In this document: positions 1 through 8,348 of the stretch, in pieces
Layout: the number at the start of each line of letters is the position of its first letter
Numbering within the stretch: position 1 is the first letter of the stretch
Assembly (NCBI GenBank): GCA_019752015.1
Contig: JAIEMQ010000035.1
Coordinates: forward strand, 44,451 to 108,450
Direction of reading: 5' to 3'
DNA: 64,000 bases
Source of the DNA: Cyanobacteriota bacterium
Lineage (GTDB): Bacteria; Acidobacteriota; Vicinamibacteria; Vicinamibacterales; UBA2999
Program-made: the position numbers and the translations under genes
Notes under the pieces: generated by a model
The model's database searches: none
The model's input: only the letters and a program-made list of their open reading frames with translations
What the model was told of the DNA's origin: nothing

Positions 1-1
1 T

Positions 2-1180
2 GGCCGGAACGGATCGGGTAAGAGCACGCTGCTCAAGTGCGTCGCCGGCATCACGCGTCCGACGCAGGGCGAGGTCAGGGTCGATGGTCGAATCTCCGCG
101 CTGATCGAGCTCGGCGCCGGCTTCCATCCGGAAATTTCCGGCCGCGAAAATATTTTCATCAACGGCATCATGCTGGGCCTGACCAAGAAGGACATCCAGC
201 GCCGCTTCGACGAGATCGTCGAGTTCGCGGAGATGCAGGACTTCATCGACGCGCCGGTGAAGACGTATTCGTCGGGCATGTACATGCGCCTCGGCTTCGC
301 CGTGGCGGTGCACGTCGATCCGGAAGTGCTGCTCGTCGACGAAGTGCTCGCGGTCGGCGATCAGGGCTTCACGCACAAGTGTCTCGATAAGTTCGCGGAG
401 TTCCGCCGGCGCAACAAGTCGATCCTCCTCGTGACCCACTCGCTCGACCTCGTGGAGAAGTTCTGCGACATCGCGCACTGGCTCGATCACGGCGTGACGA
501 AGGGCGAAGGCGATCCCAAACGCGTCGTCGCCGCGTATGTGATCGATGTCGAAGACACGGAAGAGAACGAGCTCGCGAAGGCGGAGGCCACCAGAGTCGC
601 GGCGGCGGCGAAAGAAGTGTCGGAAGCGAGGGAGACGGAGATCACTGAACCCTCCGTGTCCTCCGTAAGCGGCGAAGCCGCCTCCGTGTCCTCGGAACCG
701 AGCGGTCCAAAGGATGGCTTCAAGTCCGATGAAGGTAGATGGGGGACCAGGGAGATCGAGATCACCAATGTGACGATCTCCGGACCGGACCGCGAAGCCG
801 GCCATGTGTTCCAGAGCGGCGACTCCATCCAGGTGCGCATGGACGTGAGCTCGAAGGAAAAGATCACCGACTTCGTCTTCGGACTCGGCCTCTTTAACGC
901 CGACAACGTCTGCGTCTACGGCACGAACACCAATCTCGAGGAATTCCAGCCGACCGAGATTGACGGCAACGGTGTCGTCACCTTTACGGTCGATAAGCTC
1001 GATCTCGTGGAAGGCACGTATCGCCTGGATCTCGCTGCCCACAAGGCCGACGGTTATCCGTACGACTATCACCGCCTGCTCTACACGTTCCGTGTGAAGT
1101 CTCGCATTCGCGACGTCGGCATCTATCGTCCCGATCACCGCTGGAGCTTTGACGGCTCCATCAAGTTCGAACGATCGTGA
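2..1180 (+). CDS. ABC transporter ATP-binding protein, Wzt type (5' partial)
   Basis: ATPase of an ABC exporter that moves a lipid-linked polysaccharide across the inner membrane. The gene is already open at the window edge and starts upstream. The Walker A motif (GRNGSGKST) is at the very start, followed by the signature region ([11 protein letters not shown]), Walker B ([12 protein letters not shown]) and an H-loop (LLVTHS). After the ATPase comes a low-complexity Ser/Glu/Ala linker (about nt 590-730), then a beta-rich domain of the Wzt C-terminal type, which in characterised homologues binds the glycan end group. The 3' end overlaps the next gene by 4 bp (GTGA). The permease partner should lie upstream, outside the window. 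Confidence 0.93.
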   Translation, partial: GRNGSGKSTLLKCVAGITRPTQGEVRVDGRISALIELGAGFHPEISGRENIFINGIMLGLTKKDIQRRFDEIVEFAEMQDFIDAPVKTYSSGMYMRLGFAVAVHVDPEVLLVDEVLAVGDQGFTHKCLDKFAEFRRRNKSILLVTHSLDLVEKFCDIAHWLDHGVTKGEGDPKRVVAAYVIDVEDTEENELAKAEATRVAAAAKEVSEARETEITEPSVSSVSGEAASVSSEPSGPKDGFKSDEGRWGTREIEITNVTISGPDREAGHVFQSGDSIQVRMDVSSKEKITDFVFGLGLFNADNVCVYGTNTNLEEFQPTEIDGNGVVTFTVDKLDLVEGTYRLDLAAHKADGYPYDYHRLLYTFRVKSRIRDVGIYRPDHRWSFDGSIKFERS

Positions 1181-1620
1181 GTCAAGCCCCAAGCCCCAAG
1201 TCCCAAGCCCCTACGGTTGTTTTCACGAACGGGGTGTTCGATATTCTGCACCCCGGGCACGTGCGCTACTTGCGTGAAGCGCGCGCGCTCGGTGACAAGC
1301 TGATCGTCGCGATCAATTCGGATCGATCTGTGCGCGCATTGGGCAAATCTCCGGACCGTCCGATCAATCCAGAGAATGAACGCGCCGAAGTGCTACGTGC
1401 GCTGGCGTGCGTGGATGAGGTCGTGATCTTCGACGAAGACACGCCGCACGAGATCATCAAGAAGCTGCAGCCGGACATTCTGGTCAAAGGCGCCGACTGG
1501 GGAGAAAACGCAATCGTCGGCCGAGACATCGTCGAAGCCCGTGGCGGTCGAGTCGTCCGCATCAAGCTCGCCGAAGGCTACTCAACAACACAAATCCTCC
1601 AGCGAATCCGGAATAAGTAA
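1177..1620 (+). CDS. rfaE2: RfaE2-type sugar-phosphate/ADP-heptose nucleotidyltransferase domain protein
   Basis: A 147-residue cytidylyltransferase-fold protein with the motif [16 protein letters not shown], which holds the HxGH nucleotide-binding signature, and a late [10 protein letters not shown] motif typical of the HldE C-terminal domain (RfaE2), which joins heptose-1-phosphate to ADP. The stand-alone size fits RfaE2. The GTG start overlaps the upstream stop codon, so translation is probably coupled to the ABC ATPase. The first 11 codons (rich in Pro, Ser, Gln, Lys) are encoded by an imperfect CCCAAGC heptad repeat and look like an N-terminal extension added by repeat growth. A related cytidylyltransferase for another sugar or polyol cannot be excluded. 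Confidence 0.85.
   Translation: MSQAPSPKSQAPTVVFTNGVFDILHPGHVRYLREARALGDKLIVAINSDRSVRALGKSPDRPINPENERAEVLRALACVDEVVIFDEDTPHEIIKKLQPDILVKGADWGENAIVGRDIVEARGGRVVRIKLAEGYSTTQILQRIRNK
1185..1213. repeat. CCCAAGC-type heptad repeat at the start of rfaE2
   Basis: About four imperfect 7-bp units (CCCAAGC/CCCAAGT) run through the first codons of the gene and are translated as a Pro/Ser/Lys-rich peptide. Related repeats occur at 6663-6693 and 9182-9208. Confidence 0.75.
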
Positions 1621-1724
1621 ATCGCAAAAGTATCCTATCAGTCGGATCTTTACTTCTGACTGAATGATAGATAATATATATCGTAACGACTTGATATAAC
1701 AAGCAATCTATCGGGCTTGGCTGT

Positions 1725-2873
1725 ATGTTGTTCAAAACACCTGAGTTAGGCGAGGAAGAGGTGGCAGTTATTGCCAAGGTGGATGAGGCGCGTACAACGC
1801 TAAGTTATGCGGTTGCGTCTCGGAGGTGGACTGGAAGTATTCGACGCATGGCAGAGGCCAAGGCCATTCAGGGTTCGAACAGCATCGAGGGAATACATGT
1901 GACCGTTGACGATGCGATTGCCGCGGTCCAGAACGAAGAACCTCTCGATGCCGACAGCGAGGCTTGGCTGGCGATCAAAGGATATCAGTCAGCCATGACG
2001 TATGTGCTGCAACTATCCGACGATCCACATTTCAGTTTCTCGAGGGGGTTAATCCGGAGTTTGCATTTCATGATGCTGGAACATGAGCTTCAGAAGCATC
2101 CTGGAAAGTGGAGGCCCGGTCCCGTTTACGTTCGCAACGAGCAGTCAGGCGAAACGGTCTACGAGGGACCGGACGAATCTGAAGTAAACGACTTGATGCA
2201 CGAGCTGGTCGAGTCGCTAAACGCCAAAACGCCGGCGCCGATCATGGTCCGCGCAGCGATGGCTCATTTGAATCTGGTGATGATTCACCCATTCTCCGAT
2301 GGAAACGGACGCATGGGAAGGTGCGTTCAAACCCTGGTTCTTGCGAGGGAACAAATACTCGCGCCCGCCTTTTGTAGCATCGAAGAGTACCTGGGGAAAA
2401 ACCAGCAGGCGTACTACGACGTGCTCGGTGAAGTCGGTGCGGGTGCCTGGCACCCTGAGCGCGATGCGCGCCCGTGGATAAGGTTCTGTCTGACAGCACA
2501 CTATCGGCAGGCTACCCGTTTGGTTCAGTGGAGCCGGATCTATCAACGCATCTGGGATCAGATCGAGACTGAATTGGTATCGCGAAAGTTACCAGAGCGG
2601 TTCCTGCTCGCCTTGATTGACGCGGCGATTGGTTACAGGGTCCGCAACCCTCTTTATCGTAAGGCTGCGGAGGTGTCAGAGTTGACGGCGAGCCGAGACT
2701 TGAAGGCCTTGGTTGAGGAAGGCTTGTTGATTGCGAAGGGGGAGCGCCGCGGCCGCTATTATCTGGGCTCGCCGATTCTCAAGGAATTTTATGCGCGCGC
2801 CTACGAGGCGCCGACGAACGCTGACCCGTTCAAACTCGCAGAAAGTTATCTGCCGGGCCTGGCGCCTCTCTAA
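1725..2873 (+). CDS. Fic family protein, self-inhibited class (AMPylator)
   Basis: A 382-residue Fic protein that probably transfers AMP from ATP to a target protein. The complete motif HPFSDGNGRMGR is at about residue 188, with the catalytic His. An N-terminal inhibitory-helix motif (SNSIEG, about residue 51) matches the (S/T)xxxE(G/N) pattern of class II Fic proteins, in which the Glu blocks the active site. The C-terminal part (about 290-350) looks like a winged helix, as in Fic/DOC-wHTH proteins. The gene and the 100 bp before it are clearly richer in A+T than their surroundings, which suggests transfer. The upstream region holds TTGATA and TATAAC-like promoter hexamers but no firm promoter could be assigned. 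Confidence 0.93.
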   Translation: MLFKTPELGEEEVAVIAKVDEARTTLSYAVASRRWTGSIRRMAEAKAIQGSNSIEGIHVTVDDAIAAVQNEEPLDADSEAWLAIKGYQSAMTYVLQLSDDPHFSFSRGLIRSLHFMMLEHELQKHPGKWRPGPVYVRNEQSGETVYEGPDESEVNDLMHELVESLNAKTPAPIMVRAAMAHLNLVMIHPFSDGNGRMGRCVQTLVLAREQILAPAFCSIEEYLGKNQQAYYDVLGEVGAGAWHPERDARPWIRFCLTAHYRQATRLVQWSRIYQRIWDQIETELVSRKLPERFLLALIDAAIGYRVRNPLYRKAAEVSELTASRDLKALVEEGLLIAKGERRGRYYLGSPILKEFYARAYEAPTNADPFKLAESYLPGLAPL

Positions 2874-2938
2874 GTTGCCGAAATCTCAGCTCGTGAGACA
2901 ATTGAAGGCTCGGCTGGTCATTGCCAGCCGGACAGAGC

Positions 2939-5900
2939 ATGTCGACCGCACCGTCTCTCGCGTTACGGTCGCTGCTGACGGGCGTTCTTCGGGAAACGGG
3001 GCTGTTATCCCCCCTCCAACGCATCAGCGGCGCGACCTCCCCTGTACGCGCGATGGCGGTGGCGGCGGCGGCGAAGCGCCTTCCTGACACCACCATCCTT
3101 CTAGTCGTTCCGACGGACGCCGAGATCGAATCGACGTGCGGCGACATCAGTTTCTTCCTGTCGGTACTCGAAGGGTCCGCTGCAACTGTTGTCGAGCGGC
3201 AGGTGCTGCCGTTTCCATCAACACAAGTTGATCCGTATCGCGGCTTTCAACCGCACCTGAAAGTTGCATCCTCGCGAGCGCGCGTGCTTCATGCGCTCGC
3301 GAGCCGCCTTCGCTCCTCCGGAGCTTCGGCGAGCCAGGCTCATGTCCGTGTAGTTATTGCATCAGCAGCGGCGCTGCTGACGAAACTACCGGAGCCGGCG
3401 TCGCTGCTGCTCGCCTCGCACGAGATCAAGCCGGGCATCGACATCGATCCGCACGAGCTCGCCAACACGCTGGTGCTTGGCGGATACGAGCCCGCGGATC
3501 CGGTCGATGCGCACGGCGAGTTCGCGCGCCGCGGCGGCATCTTCGACGTCTTCCCCGCCGGCGAAGAGCTGCCGATCCGTATCGAGTTCGTCGGCGACAC
3601 GGTCGAATCGATTCGCCGCTTCGATCCCGGCACGCAGCGCTCCGTCGAGACCCTCGATCGCTTCGGCATCATCCCCGTCCGCGCGGAACGCTACGATAGG
3701 GGGCTGGCCCCCAACGTAGCCTCGGACGACGACTACGTTGGGGGCCAGCCCCCGGGTGTAGCCACGTTGTTTCAGTTCCTGCGTACGCGCGATGCGCAGG
3801 TGTGGATATCCGAGCCAACCGATGTGGAAAACCACATCAAGACGGCCTGGGAACAGATCGGGACCTCGTACGCGGATGCGGTCGAGCGAGCGAAACCCTT
3901 CGACTCGCGGGCCGACTCCGCGGCCCGCTCGCTCAGGGCGCCCTCTTACGCGGGCGGGACCGTTCCTGCGCCGACAGATCTAATAGTCACGGAAGACGAG
4001 ATCGCCGCGGAGCTCGCAAACGCGGTCATCGTTGAAGAACTCGCCATCGGCGCAGGCGGGTCTGAAGACCCGCCTCTACGTTCCGCGTTAGAGCTGTCCG
4101 TCCAGCCGACAGCGACTTTCCACGGACGGATTCCCGACTGGATCAACGACGTCAACGGCGCGCTGGAGACTGGCGATCACGTCATCTTCGTTGCCGGCTC
4201 GCACGGCCGCGCCGAGCGCGCGATCGAGCTGCTGAAGGATTACGACATCCGCGCGGTCATGGCGTCGGATGCCGGCGACTACATCCGCGGCGCCGTGATG
4301 ATCGCCGAGGGTTGGATCTCGAAGGGCTTTCGTCTGCGCGCAGGCGGGGCTGCAACCCCGCCCCTACAGATCTACGCCGAGACCGACGTCTTCGATGAAG
4401 AGCGCCGCAAGACCCACCTTCGCCAAGGCTACGGTGGGCAAGCCGGCTCTAAGCGGTCGCCGTCGGCCGCCTTCCTCTCGGACCTGCGCGATCTCAAGGT
4501 CAACGATCTGATCGTTCACGTCGATCACGGCATCGGCCAGTTCGTCGGGCTCAAGCAGATCTCCGTCGCCGGCGGCGACATCGTTCAGGAATTCCTCGAG
4601 CTCCGCTATCACGGCGACGCCAAGCTGTTCGTCCCCGTCGAGCGCCTCGATCTGATCCAGAAGTACACGGGCGGATCGAAGCCGCCGCTCGATCGGCTCG
4701 GCGGCACGACCTGGGAGAAAGCGAAGACCAGGGTCAAGAAGGCGATGCGCGACATGGCCGAGGAGCTGCTCAAGCTCTACGCCGCGCGCAAGGCCGTCCC
4801 GGGCCACGCGTTCAGCGCCGACACGCACTGGCAGGAGGAGTTCGAGGACGCGTTTGAATTCGATCTCACGCCGGATCAGTCGACGGCCATCGCCGACATC
4901 AAGCGCGACATGGAAACGCCGACGCCGATGGATCGCCTGCTCTGTGGCGATGTCGGCTATGGCAAGACCGAAGTCGCGATGCGCGCGGCGTTCAAGGCGG
5001 TGATGGAAGGCAAGCAGGTCGCCTTCCTGGCGCCGACGACGGTGCTGGCGGCGCAGCATTTGAAGACGCTGCGCGACCGCTTCGCTGCGTTCCCCGCGAA
5101 GATCGAGATGGTCAGCCGTTTCCGGACGAAGCAGGAAATCAAGGAAGCGCTCGATTCGCTCGCGGCGGGCCGCCTCGACGTGATCGTCGGCACGCATCGC
5201 CTGCTGTCGAAGGACGTCATCTTCAAGGACCTCGGCCTGCTCGTTGTCGACGAGGAGCAGCGCTTCGGCGTGGCCCACAAGGAGCGCATCAAGCAGATGC
5301 GCAAGAAAGTCGACGTCCTGACGATGACGGCGACGCCGATCCCGCGCACGCTGAACATGTCGCTCGTCGGCATCCGCGACATGTCGGTGATCGAGACGCC
5401 GCCGAAGGATCGCCTGGCGATCCAGACCAACGTCGTGAAGTTCGATTCGAACGTGATCGTGCGCGCGATTCGAGCGGAGATGGAGCGTGGCGGCCAGATC
5501 TTCTTCGTCCACAACCGCGTCGAGTCGATCTACTCGATGGGCAATCTCCTGCAGCGGCTGGTCCCCGATGCGCGCATCGTGATCGGTCACGGCCAGATGG
5601 CGGAGGATGCGCTCGAGCGCGCGATGCTCGACTTCATGAGCCACAAGGCCGACATCCTGCTCGCGACGACGATCGTGGAGAACGGACTCGATATTCCGAA
5701 CGCCAACACGATCATCATCAATCGCGCCGATCGCTACGGCCTGGCGCAGCTCTATCAGCTGCGTGGACGCGTCGGGCGCAGCGATCGACCGGCGTATGCA
5801 TATCTGCTGATCCCGCCTGAAGAAGCACTGTCGCCGGTCGCGCGCAAGCGGCTCTCGGCGATGAAGGAATTCAGCGAGCTCGGCAGCGGCTTCCGCGTGG

Positions 5901-6661
5901 CCGCGCTCGATCTCGAGATCCGCGGCGCCGGCAATCTCCTCGGCGGCGAGCAGAGCGGCACCATCGATGCCGTCGGCTTCGAGATGTACATGAAGCTGCT
6001 CGAGGAAACGATCCGCGAGCTGAAGGGCGAGGACCTCGAAGACGACGTGCGCGCCACGGTGAACCTGAAGGTCGATTTCAGGCTCGACGATTCGTACGTG
6101 CCCGACATGAATCAGCGCCTGATGATCTACCGGCGCATGGCGGGATCGCGAAGCGAGGACGAAATCGGCCGCATCGTCGACGAGGTGCGCGATCGATACG
6201 GCCCGACGCCGACCGCCGTGTTGAACCTCGCCGACTTCGCGCGCATCCGCGTGCTGGCTGATGCGCTCGGAGTGGAGACGATCGATCGCGCAGAGTCGAC
6301 CGTCGTGATCAAGTTCCGTCAGAAGACGAAGGTGGATCTGAAGCAGGTGATAACGCTTGTGCAGGAGAGAGGTGATCTGCAGCTGGTGCCGCCGAACTCG
6401 TTGAAGCTTGATCTCAAGTATCGAGACCCGGAGTCCGCCTCCGCTCCGGCGTCGCTTCGCGCCGCCGGAGCTTCGGCGAGACAGGCTGGTTCAGCGAAGA
6501 AAACACGAAAACCAGCCTGGTGGACGGCGAGAGCGACGACTGGCGAGGTCACGCCGGGGTTTACCAAGGCCGAGATAGAGAGGAAGGCGCCCGAAGACCC
6601 GCGGGCTCCGGACGGAGTCTTATCAAAGGTAACGAGCTTGCTCGAGGAGTTGGATGTTTAG
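2939..6661 (+). CDS. mfd: Transcription-repair coupling factor Mfd
   Basis: Mfd removes RNA polymerase stalled at lesions and recruits UvrA. In order: UvrB-like N-terminal domains, the RNA-polymerase-interacting domain (motif VHVDHGIGQF, about residue 527), the RecG-like translocase with Walker A (GDVGYGKTE, about 668), DEEQ box (VVDEEQRFG, about 770), motif III TATPIPRT and motif VI QLRGRVGRS, then the TRCF C-terminal domain. At about 1240 residues it is longer than the usual 1150. The excess is made of peptides encoded by palindromic repeats at 3306-3343, 3699-3753, 3896-3938, 4054-4075, 4343-4362, 4411-4450 and 6425-6490, all outside the motor. ATG 2939 is preferred; an in-frame TTG at 2921 with a GAAGG upstream is the alternative. 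Confidence 0.97.
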   Translation: MSTAPSLALRSLLTGVLRETGLLSPLQRISGATSPVRAMAVAAAAKRLPDTTILLVVPTDAEIESTCGDISFFLSVLEGSAATVVERQVLPFPSTQVDPYRGFQPHLKVASSRARVLHALASRLRSSGASASQAHVRVVIASAAALLTKLPEPASLLLASHEIKPGIDIDPHELANTLVLGGYEPADPVDAHGEFARRGGIFDVFPAGEELPIRIEFVGDTVESIRRFDPGTQRSVETLDRFGIIPVRAERYDRGLAPNVASDDDYVGGQPPGVATLFQFLRTRDAQVWISEPTDVENHIKTAWEQIGTSYADAVERAKPFDSRADSAARSLRAPSYAGGTVPAPTDLIVTEDEIAAELANAVIVEELAIGAGGSEDPPLRSALELSVQPTATFHGRIPDWINDVNGALETGDHVIFVAGSHGRAERAIELLKDYDIRAVMASDAGDYIRGAVMIAEGWISKGFRLRAGGAATPPLQIYAETDVFDEERRKTHLRQGYGGQAGSKRSPSAAFLSDLRDLKVNDLIVHVDHGIGQFVGLKQISVAGGDIVQEFLELRYHGDAKLFVPVERLDLIQKYTGGSKPPLDRLGGTTWEKAKTRVKKAMRDMAEELLKLYAARKAVPGHAFSADTHWQEEFEDAFEFDLTPDQSTAIADIKRDMETPTPMDRLLCGDVGYGKTEVAMRAAFKAVMEGKQVAFLAPTTVLAAQHLKTLRDRFAAFPAKIEMVSRFRTKQEIKEALDSLAAGRLDVIVGTHRLLSKDVIFKDLGLLVVDEEQRFGVAHKERIKQMRKKVDVLTMTATPIPRTLNMSLVGIRDMSVIETPPKDRLAIQTNVVKFDSNVIVRAIRAEMERGGQIFFVHNRVESIYSMGNLLQRLVPDARIVIGHGQMAEDALERAMLDFMSHKADILLATTIVENGLDIPNANTIIINRADRYGLAQLYQLRGRVGRSDRPAYAYLLIPPEEALSPVARKRLSAMKEFSELGSGFRVAALDLEIRGAGNLLGGEQSGTIDAVGFEMYMKLLEETIRELKGEDLEDDVRATVNLKVDFRLDDSYVPDMNQRLMIYRRMAGSRSEDEIGRIVDEVRDRYGPTPTAVLNLADFARIRVLADALGVETIDRAESTVVIKFRQKTKVDLKQVITLVQERGDLQLVPPNSLKLDLKYRDPESASAPASLRAAGASARQAGSAKKTRKPAWWTARATTGEVTPGFTKAEIERKAPEDPRAPDGVLSKVTSLLEELDV
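3306..3343. repeat. Palindromic repeat inside mfd, family sharing CCGGAGCTTCGGCGAG
   Basis: Contains the small inverted repeat GCTCC-TCC-GGAGC followed by CTTCGGCGAGCCAGGCT. A near copy of the right half is at 6468-6492. It is read in frame as a Ser/Ala/Gly-rich peptide. Confidence 0.65.
3699..3753. repeat. Perfect 21-bp inverted repeat inside mfd
   Basis: Two perfectly complementary 21-bp arms (3699-3719 and 3733-3753) flank a 13-bp spacer. Each arm contains GGGGGCTGGCCCCC or its complement and itself has dyad symmetry. The element adds a Gly/Pro-rich peptide to the N-terminal part of Mfd without breaking the frame. Confidence 0.9.
3896..3938. repeat. Palindromic repeat inside mfd, CCCTTCGACTCG...CGCTCGCTCAGGG family
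   Basis: The ends are CCCTTCGACTCG and CGCTCGCTCAGGG, with a 7-bp inner stem (GCGGGCC/GGCCCGC). A second member with the same ends but a different centre lies in the kinase gene at 14662-14707. Both are read in frame. Confidence 0.75.
4054..4075. repeat. AGGCGGGTCT inverted repeat inside mfd
   Basis: Perfect 10-bp arms (AGGCGGGTCT and AGACCCGCCT) around a GA spacer, translated in frame as a Gly/Ser/Pro-rich insert. Confidence 0.75.
4343..4362. repeat. GGCGGGG/CCCCGCC inverted repeat inside mfd
   Basis: Perfect 7-bp arms around a 6-bp loop, read in frame. It resembles the element at 4054-4075 in general design and is flanked on the right by the same CTACxGA extension. Confidence 0.65.
4411..4450. 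repeat. CACCTTCGCCAAGGCTACGG-type repeat inside mfd
   Basis: A short palindromic element (CACC...GGTG ends, core CCAAGG) translated as the peptide THLRQGYGGQAG, which lies just before the RNA-polymerase-interacting domain. This peptide looks foreign to the Mfd family. Confidence 0.65.
6425..6492. repeat. Compound palindromic repeat near the 3' end of mfd
   Basis: GC-rich repeat with several short dyads, ending in CCGGAGCTTCGGCGAGACAGGCT, the same end as the element at 3306-3343. It encodes an Ala/Ser-rich stretch after the TRCF C-terminal domain. Confidence 0.6.
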
Positions 6662-6662
6662 C

Positions 6663-6693
6663 CCAGGTCCCAGGCCCCGGGTCCCAAGCCCCG
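6663..6693. repeat. CCCAGGT/CCCAAGC heptad repeat between mfd and the SurA-like gene
   Basis: About four imperfect heptads of the same kind as at 1185 and 9182. A TATAAT hexamer (6695-6700) follows directly, 11 bp before the next start codon, and may be the -10 box of a very short or leaderless transcript. Confidence 0.6.
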
Positions 6694-6710
6694 TATAATT
6701 AGAGATTCAC

Positions 6711-7763
6711 ATGAACGCAAGAAACATCGTCGTTGCGGCGGTTATGGTCGCGTTGGTCGCGGCTTCAGCACACGCTCAGAGCACCATCATCGAGCAGGTG
6801 CTGGTGAAGGTGAACGGCGAGATCATCACCAAGACCGATCTCGAAGCGCGGCAGATCGCGGCGCTCCGCCAGAAGAATCCGAACCTGCGGCCGGATAGCG
6901 ACGCGGCGCTAAGAGCGGCGCTCGCGGAAGTGACACCCGCGGTGATCGTGGACGCCGTCGACGAAATGCTGATGGTGCAGCGCGGCAAAGAGCTCGGCTT
7001 CGCCATGACGACCGATCGCTTCAACAGCATTGTCGAGAACATCAAGAAGGAGAACAAGATCGCGTCCGACGAGCAGCTGCAGGCGGCGCTCAAGCAGGAA
7101 GGCATGACCATGGCCGACCTGCGCCGGCAGCTCGAACGCACCATGATGGTGCAGCAGGTGCAGCAGCAGGAGATCATGCAGAAGCTGCAGGTCACCGACA
7201 CCGAGCTCAAGACCTACTACGAAGCGCACAAGGACGAATTCGGCACCACGCCGTCGGTGACGCTGCGCGAGATCACGATCAACGTGCCGACGACCGCGCA
7301 GGGCATCAACGTCGCGCAGGATGATGCGGCGAAGGCGAAGGCCGAGGAAGTGCGCGCGAAGATCGTGGCCAATGAGCCGTTCGCGCGGCTCGCCGCTGAT
7401 TACTCGGATTCAGGATCGAAGGCCAACGGCGGTCTCGTCGGCCCTCTGCAGAAGACCGATCTCTCAGAGGACCTGCAGAAGGCGATCGCCGGCCTGAAGA
7501 CCGGCGGCGTGACGCCGGTGCTGCGCACGTCGCGCGGCTACCAGATCATCAAAATCGAGAATCTCCAGGAGTCGACGACCAGGCCGTTCGACGACGCGCG
7601 CGGCGACGTTGCCGACAAGATCGCCAACGGCAAGCGCCGGGGCGAGTACAGGAAGTTCATTGCCAAGCTGCGCACCGAAGCGATCATCGACTGGAAGAAC
7701 GACGAGATCAAAAAGGCCTACGAAGTCGGCCTGAAGAAGGAAGAAGCGGAGACTCCGCAGTAA
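6711..7763 (+). CDS. SurA/PpiC-type periplasmic peptidyl-prolyl isomerase
   Basis: A 350-residue exported chaperone-foldase, probably acting on outer-membrane proteins. It has a signal peptide (residues 1-22, cleavage after AHA), a SurA-type N-terminal helical domain (about 25-170) and one parvulin (rotamase) domain (about 175-300), with the motif SDSGSKANGGLVGPL. E. coli SurA has two parvulin domains; one domain is usual in this wider family. It lies between mfd and a NusG paralogue, 7 bp before the latter. The start is an ATG with no strong ribosome binding site visible. Confidence 0.92.
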   Translation: MNARNIVVAAVMVALVAASAHAQSTIIEQVLVKVNGEIITKTDLEARQIAALRQKNPNLRPDSDAALRAALAEVTPAVIVDAVDEMLMVQRGKELGFAMTTDRFNSIVENIKKENKIASDEQLQAALKQEGMTMADLRRQLERTMMVQQVQQQEIMQKLQVTDTELKTYYEAHKDEFGTTPSVTLREITINVPTTAQGINVAQDDAAKAKAEEVRAKIVANEPFARLAADYSDSGSKANGGLVGPLQKTDLSEDLQKAIAGLKTGGVTPVLRTSRGYQIIKIENLQESTTRPFDDARGDVADKIANGKRRGEYRKFIAKLRTEAIIDWKNDEIKKAYEVGLKKEEAETPQ

Positions 7764-7770
7764 CGCACGG

Positions 7771-8265
7771 ATGGAGCCGAGCTGGTATGCGATCTGGACG
7801 CGATCGCGTCACGAAAAGATCGTCCGCGACCAGTTGGAGAAAAAAGGCGACGTCGACGTTTTCCTCCCGACCATCGGCAAGTGGAGCCGCTGGAAGGATC
7901 GCAAGAAGAAGATCGACTGGCCGCTGTTTCCCGGGTACGTCTTCGCGCGGTTCGTGCCCGACGAGCGCATCGGCATCCTCAAGGTCGACGGCGTCGTGCA
8001 GATCATCAGCAACAACGGGATACTGTCGCCGATTCCCGCGGAAGAGATCGACAGCATCCGCACGCTGGTCGAGAGCGAGCTCGCCTACGATCCGGTGCCG
8101 CTGATCAAGGAAGGCGACATGGTGCGCGTCGCGCACGGTCCGTTGAAGGGCGTCGTCGGCCGCTTGATTCGCAAAGGTGCCCACGCTCGTTTAATCTTGT
8201 CGGTAGATCTGATTGGGCAAGCGGTGTCCGTTGAGGTGGACGCCGCTGACGTGAAGCCATATTGA
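7771..8265 (+). CDS. NusG-family transcription elongation factor paralogue (UpxY/RfaH-like)
   Basis: A 164-residue NusG-like protein with an NGN domain (starts MEPSWYAIWTRSRHE, then FPGYVFARF) and a C-terminal KOW domain (GDMVRVAHGPLKGVVGRL). The N-terminal form matches the specialised paralogues (UpxY, RfaH, LoaP group) that control long polysaccharide or secondary-metabolite operons rather than housekeeping NusG, which normally lies between secE and rplK. Its gene is followed at once by a nested hairpin array (8266-8340). A role on the sugar operon that starts 14 kb downstream is plausible but unproven. Confidence 0.88.
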   Translation: MEPSWYAIWTRSRHEKIVRDQLEKKGDVDVFLPTIGKWSRWKDRKKKIDWPLFPGYVFARFVPDERIGILKVDGVVQIISNNGILSPIPAEEIDSIRTLVESELAYDPVPLIKEGDMVRVAHGPLKGVVGRLIRKGAHARLILSVDLIGQAVSVEVDAADVKPY

Positions 8266-8340
8266 GGTCCGCCTGAAGGCGGACCCTCACAGGATTATTC
8301 TGTGAGCGTCATTCTGTGAGGGTCCGGCTTTAGCCGGACC
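8266..8340. repeat. Nested palindromic repeat array filling the nusG-like/dusB gap
   Basis: Three hairpins: GGTCCGCC-tgaa-GGCGGACC (8266-8285), CTCACAG-gattatt-CTGTGAG and GGTCCGGCT-t-AGCCGGACC type (8321-8340). The outer sequence ACCCTCACAG is complementary to CTGTGAGGGT, so a larger cruciform is also possible. It starts directly after the nusG-like stop codon and ends 8 bp before dusB. It is not followed by a T-run, so it is a repeat or attenuator candidate and not a standard terminator. Confidence 0.8.
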
Positions 8341-8348
8341 GCAGTGAC

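Noticed and set aside
4364..5644. 426-codon frame on the - strand inside mfd
   Set aside because: It is antisense to the conserved Mfd motor and its peptide has the Arg/His/Asp-rich look of a high-GC shadow frame.
8266..8340. Hairpin array as a normal Rho-independent terminator of the nusG-like gene
   Set aside because: No T-run after either main stem, and the repeated, nested design fits a palindromic repeat better.
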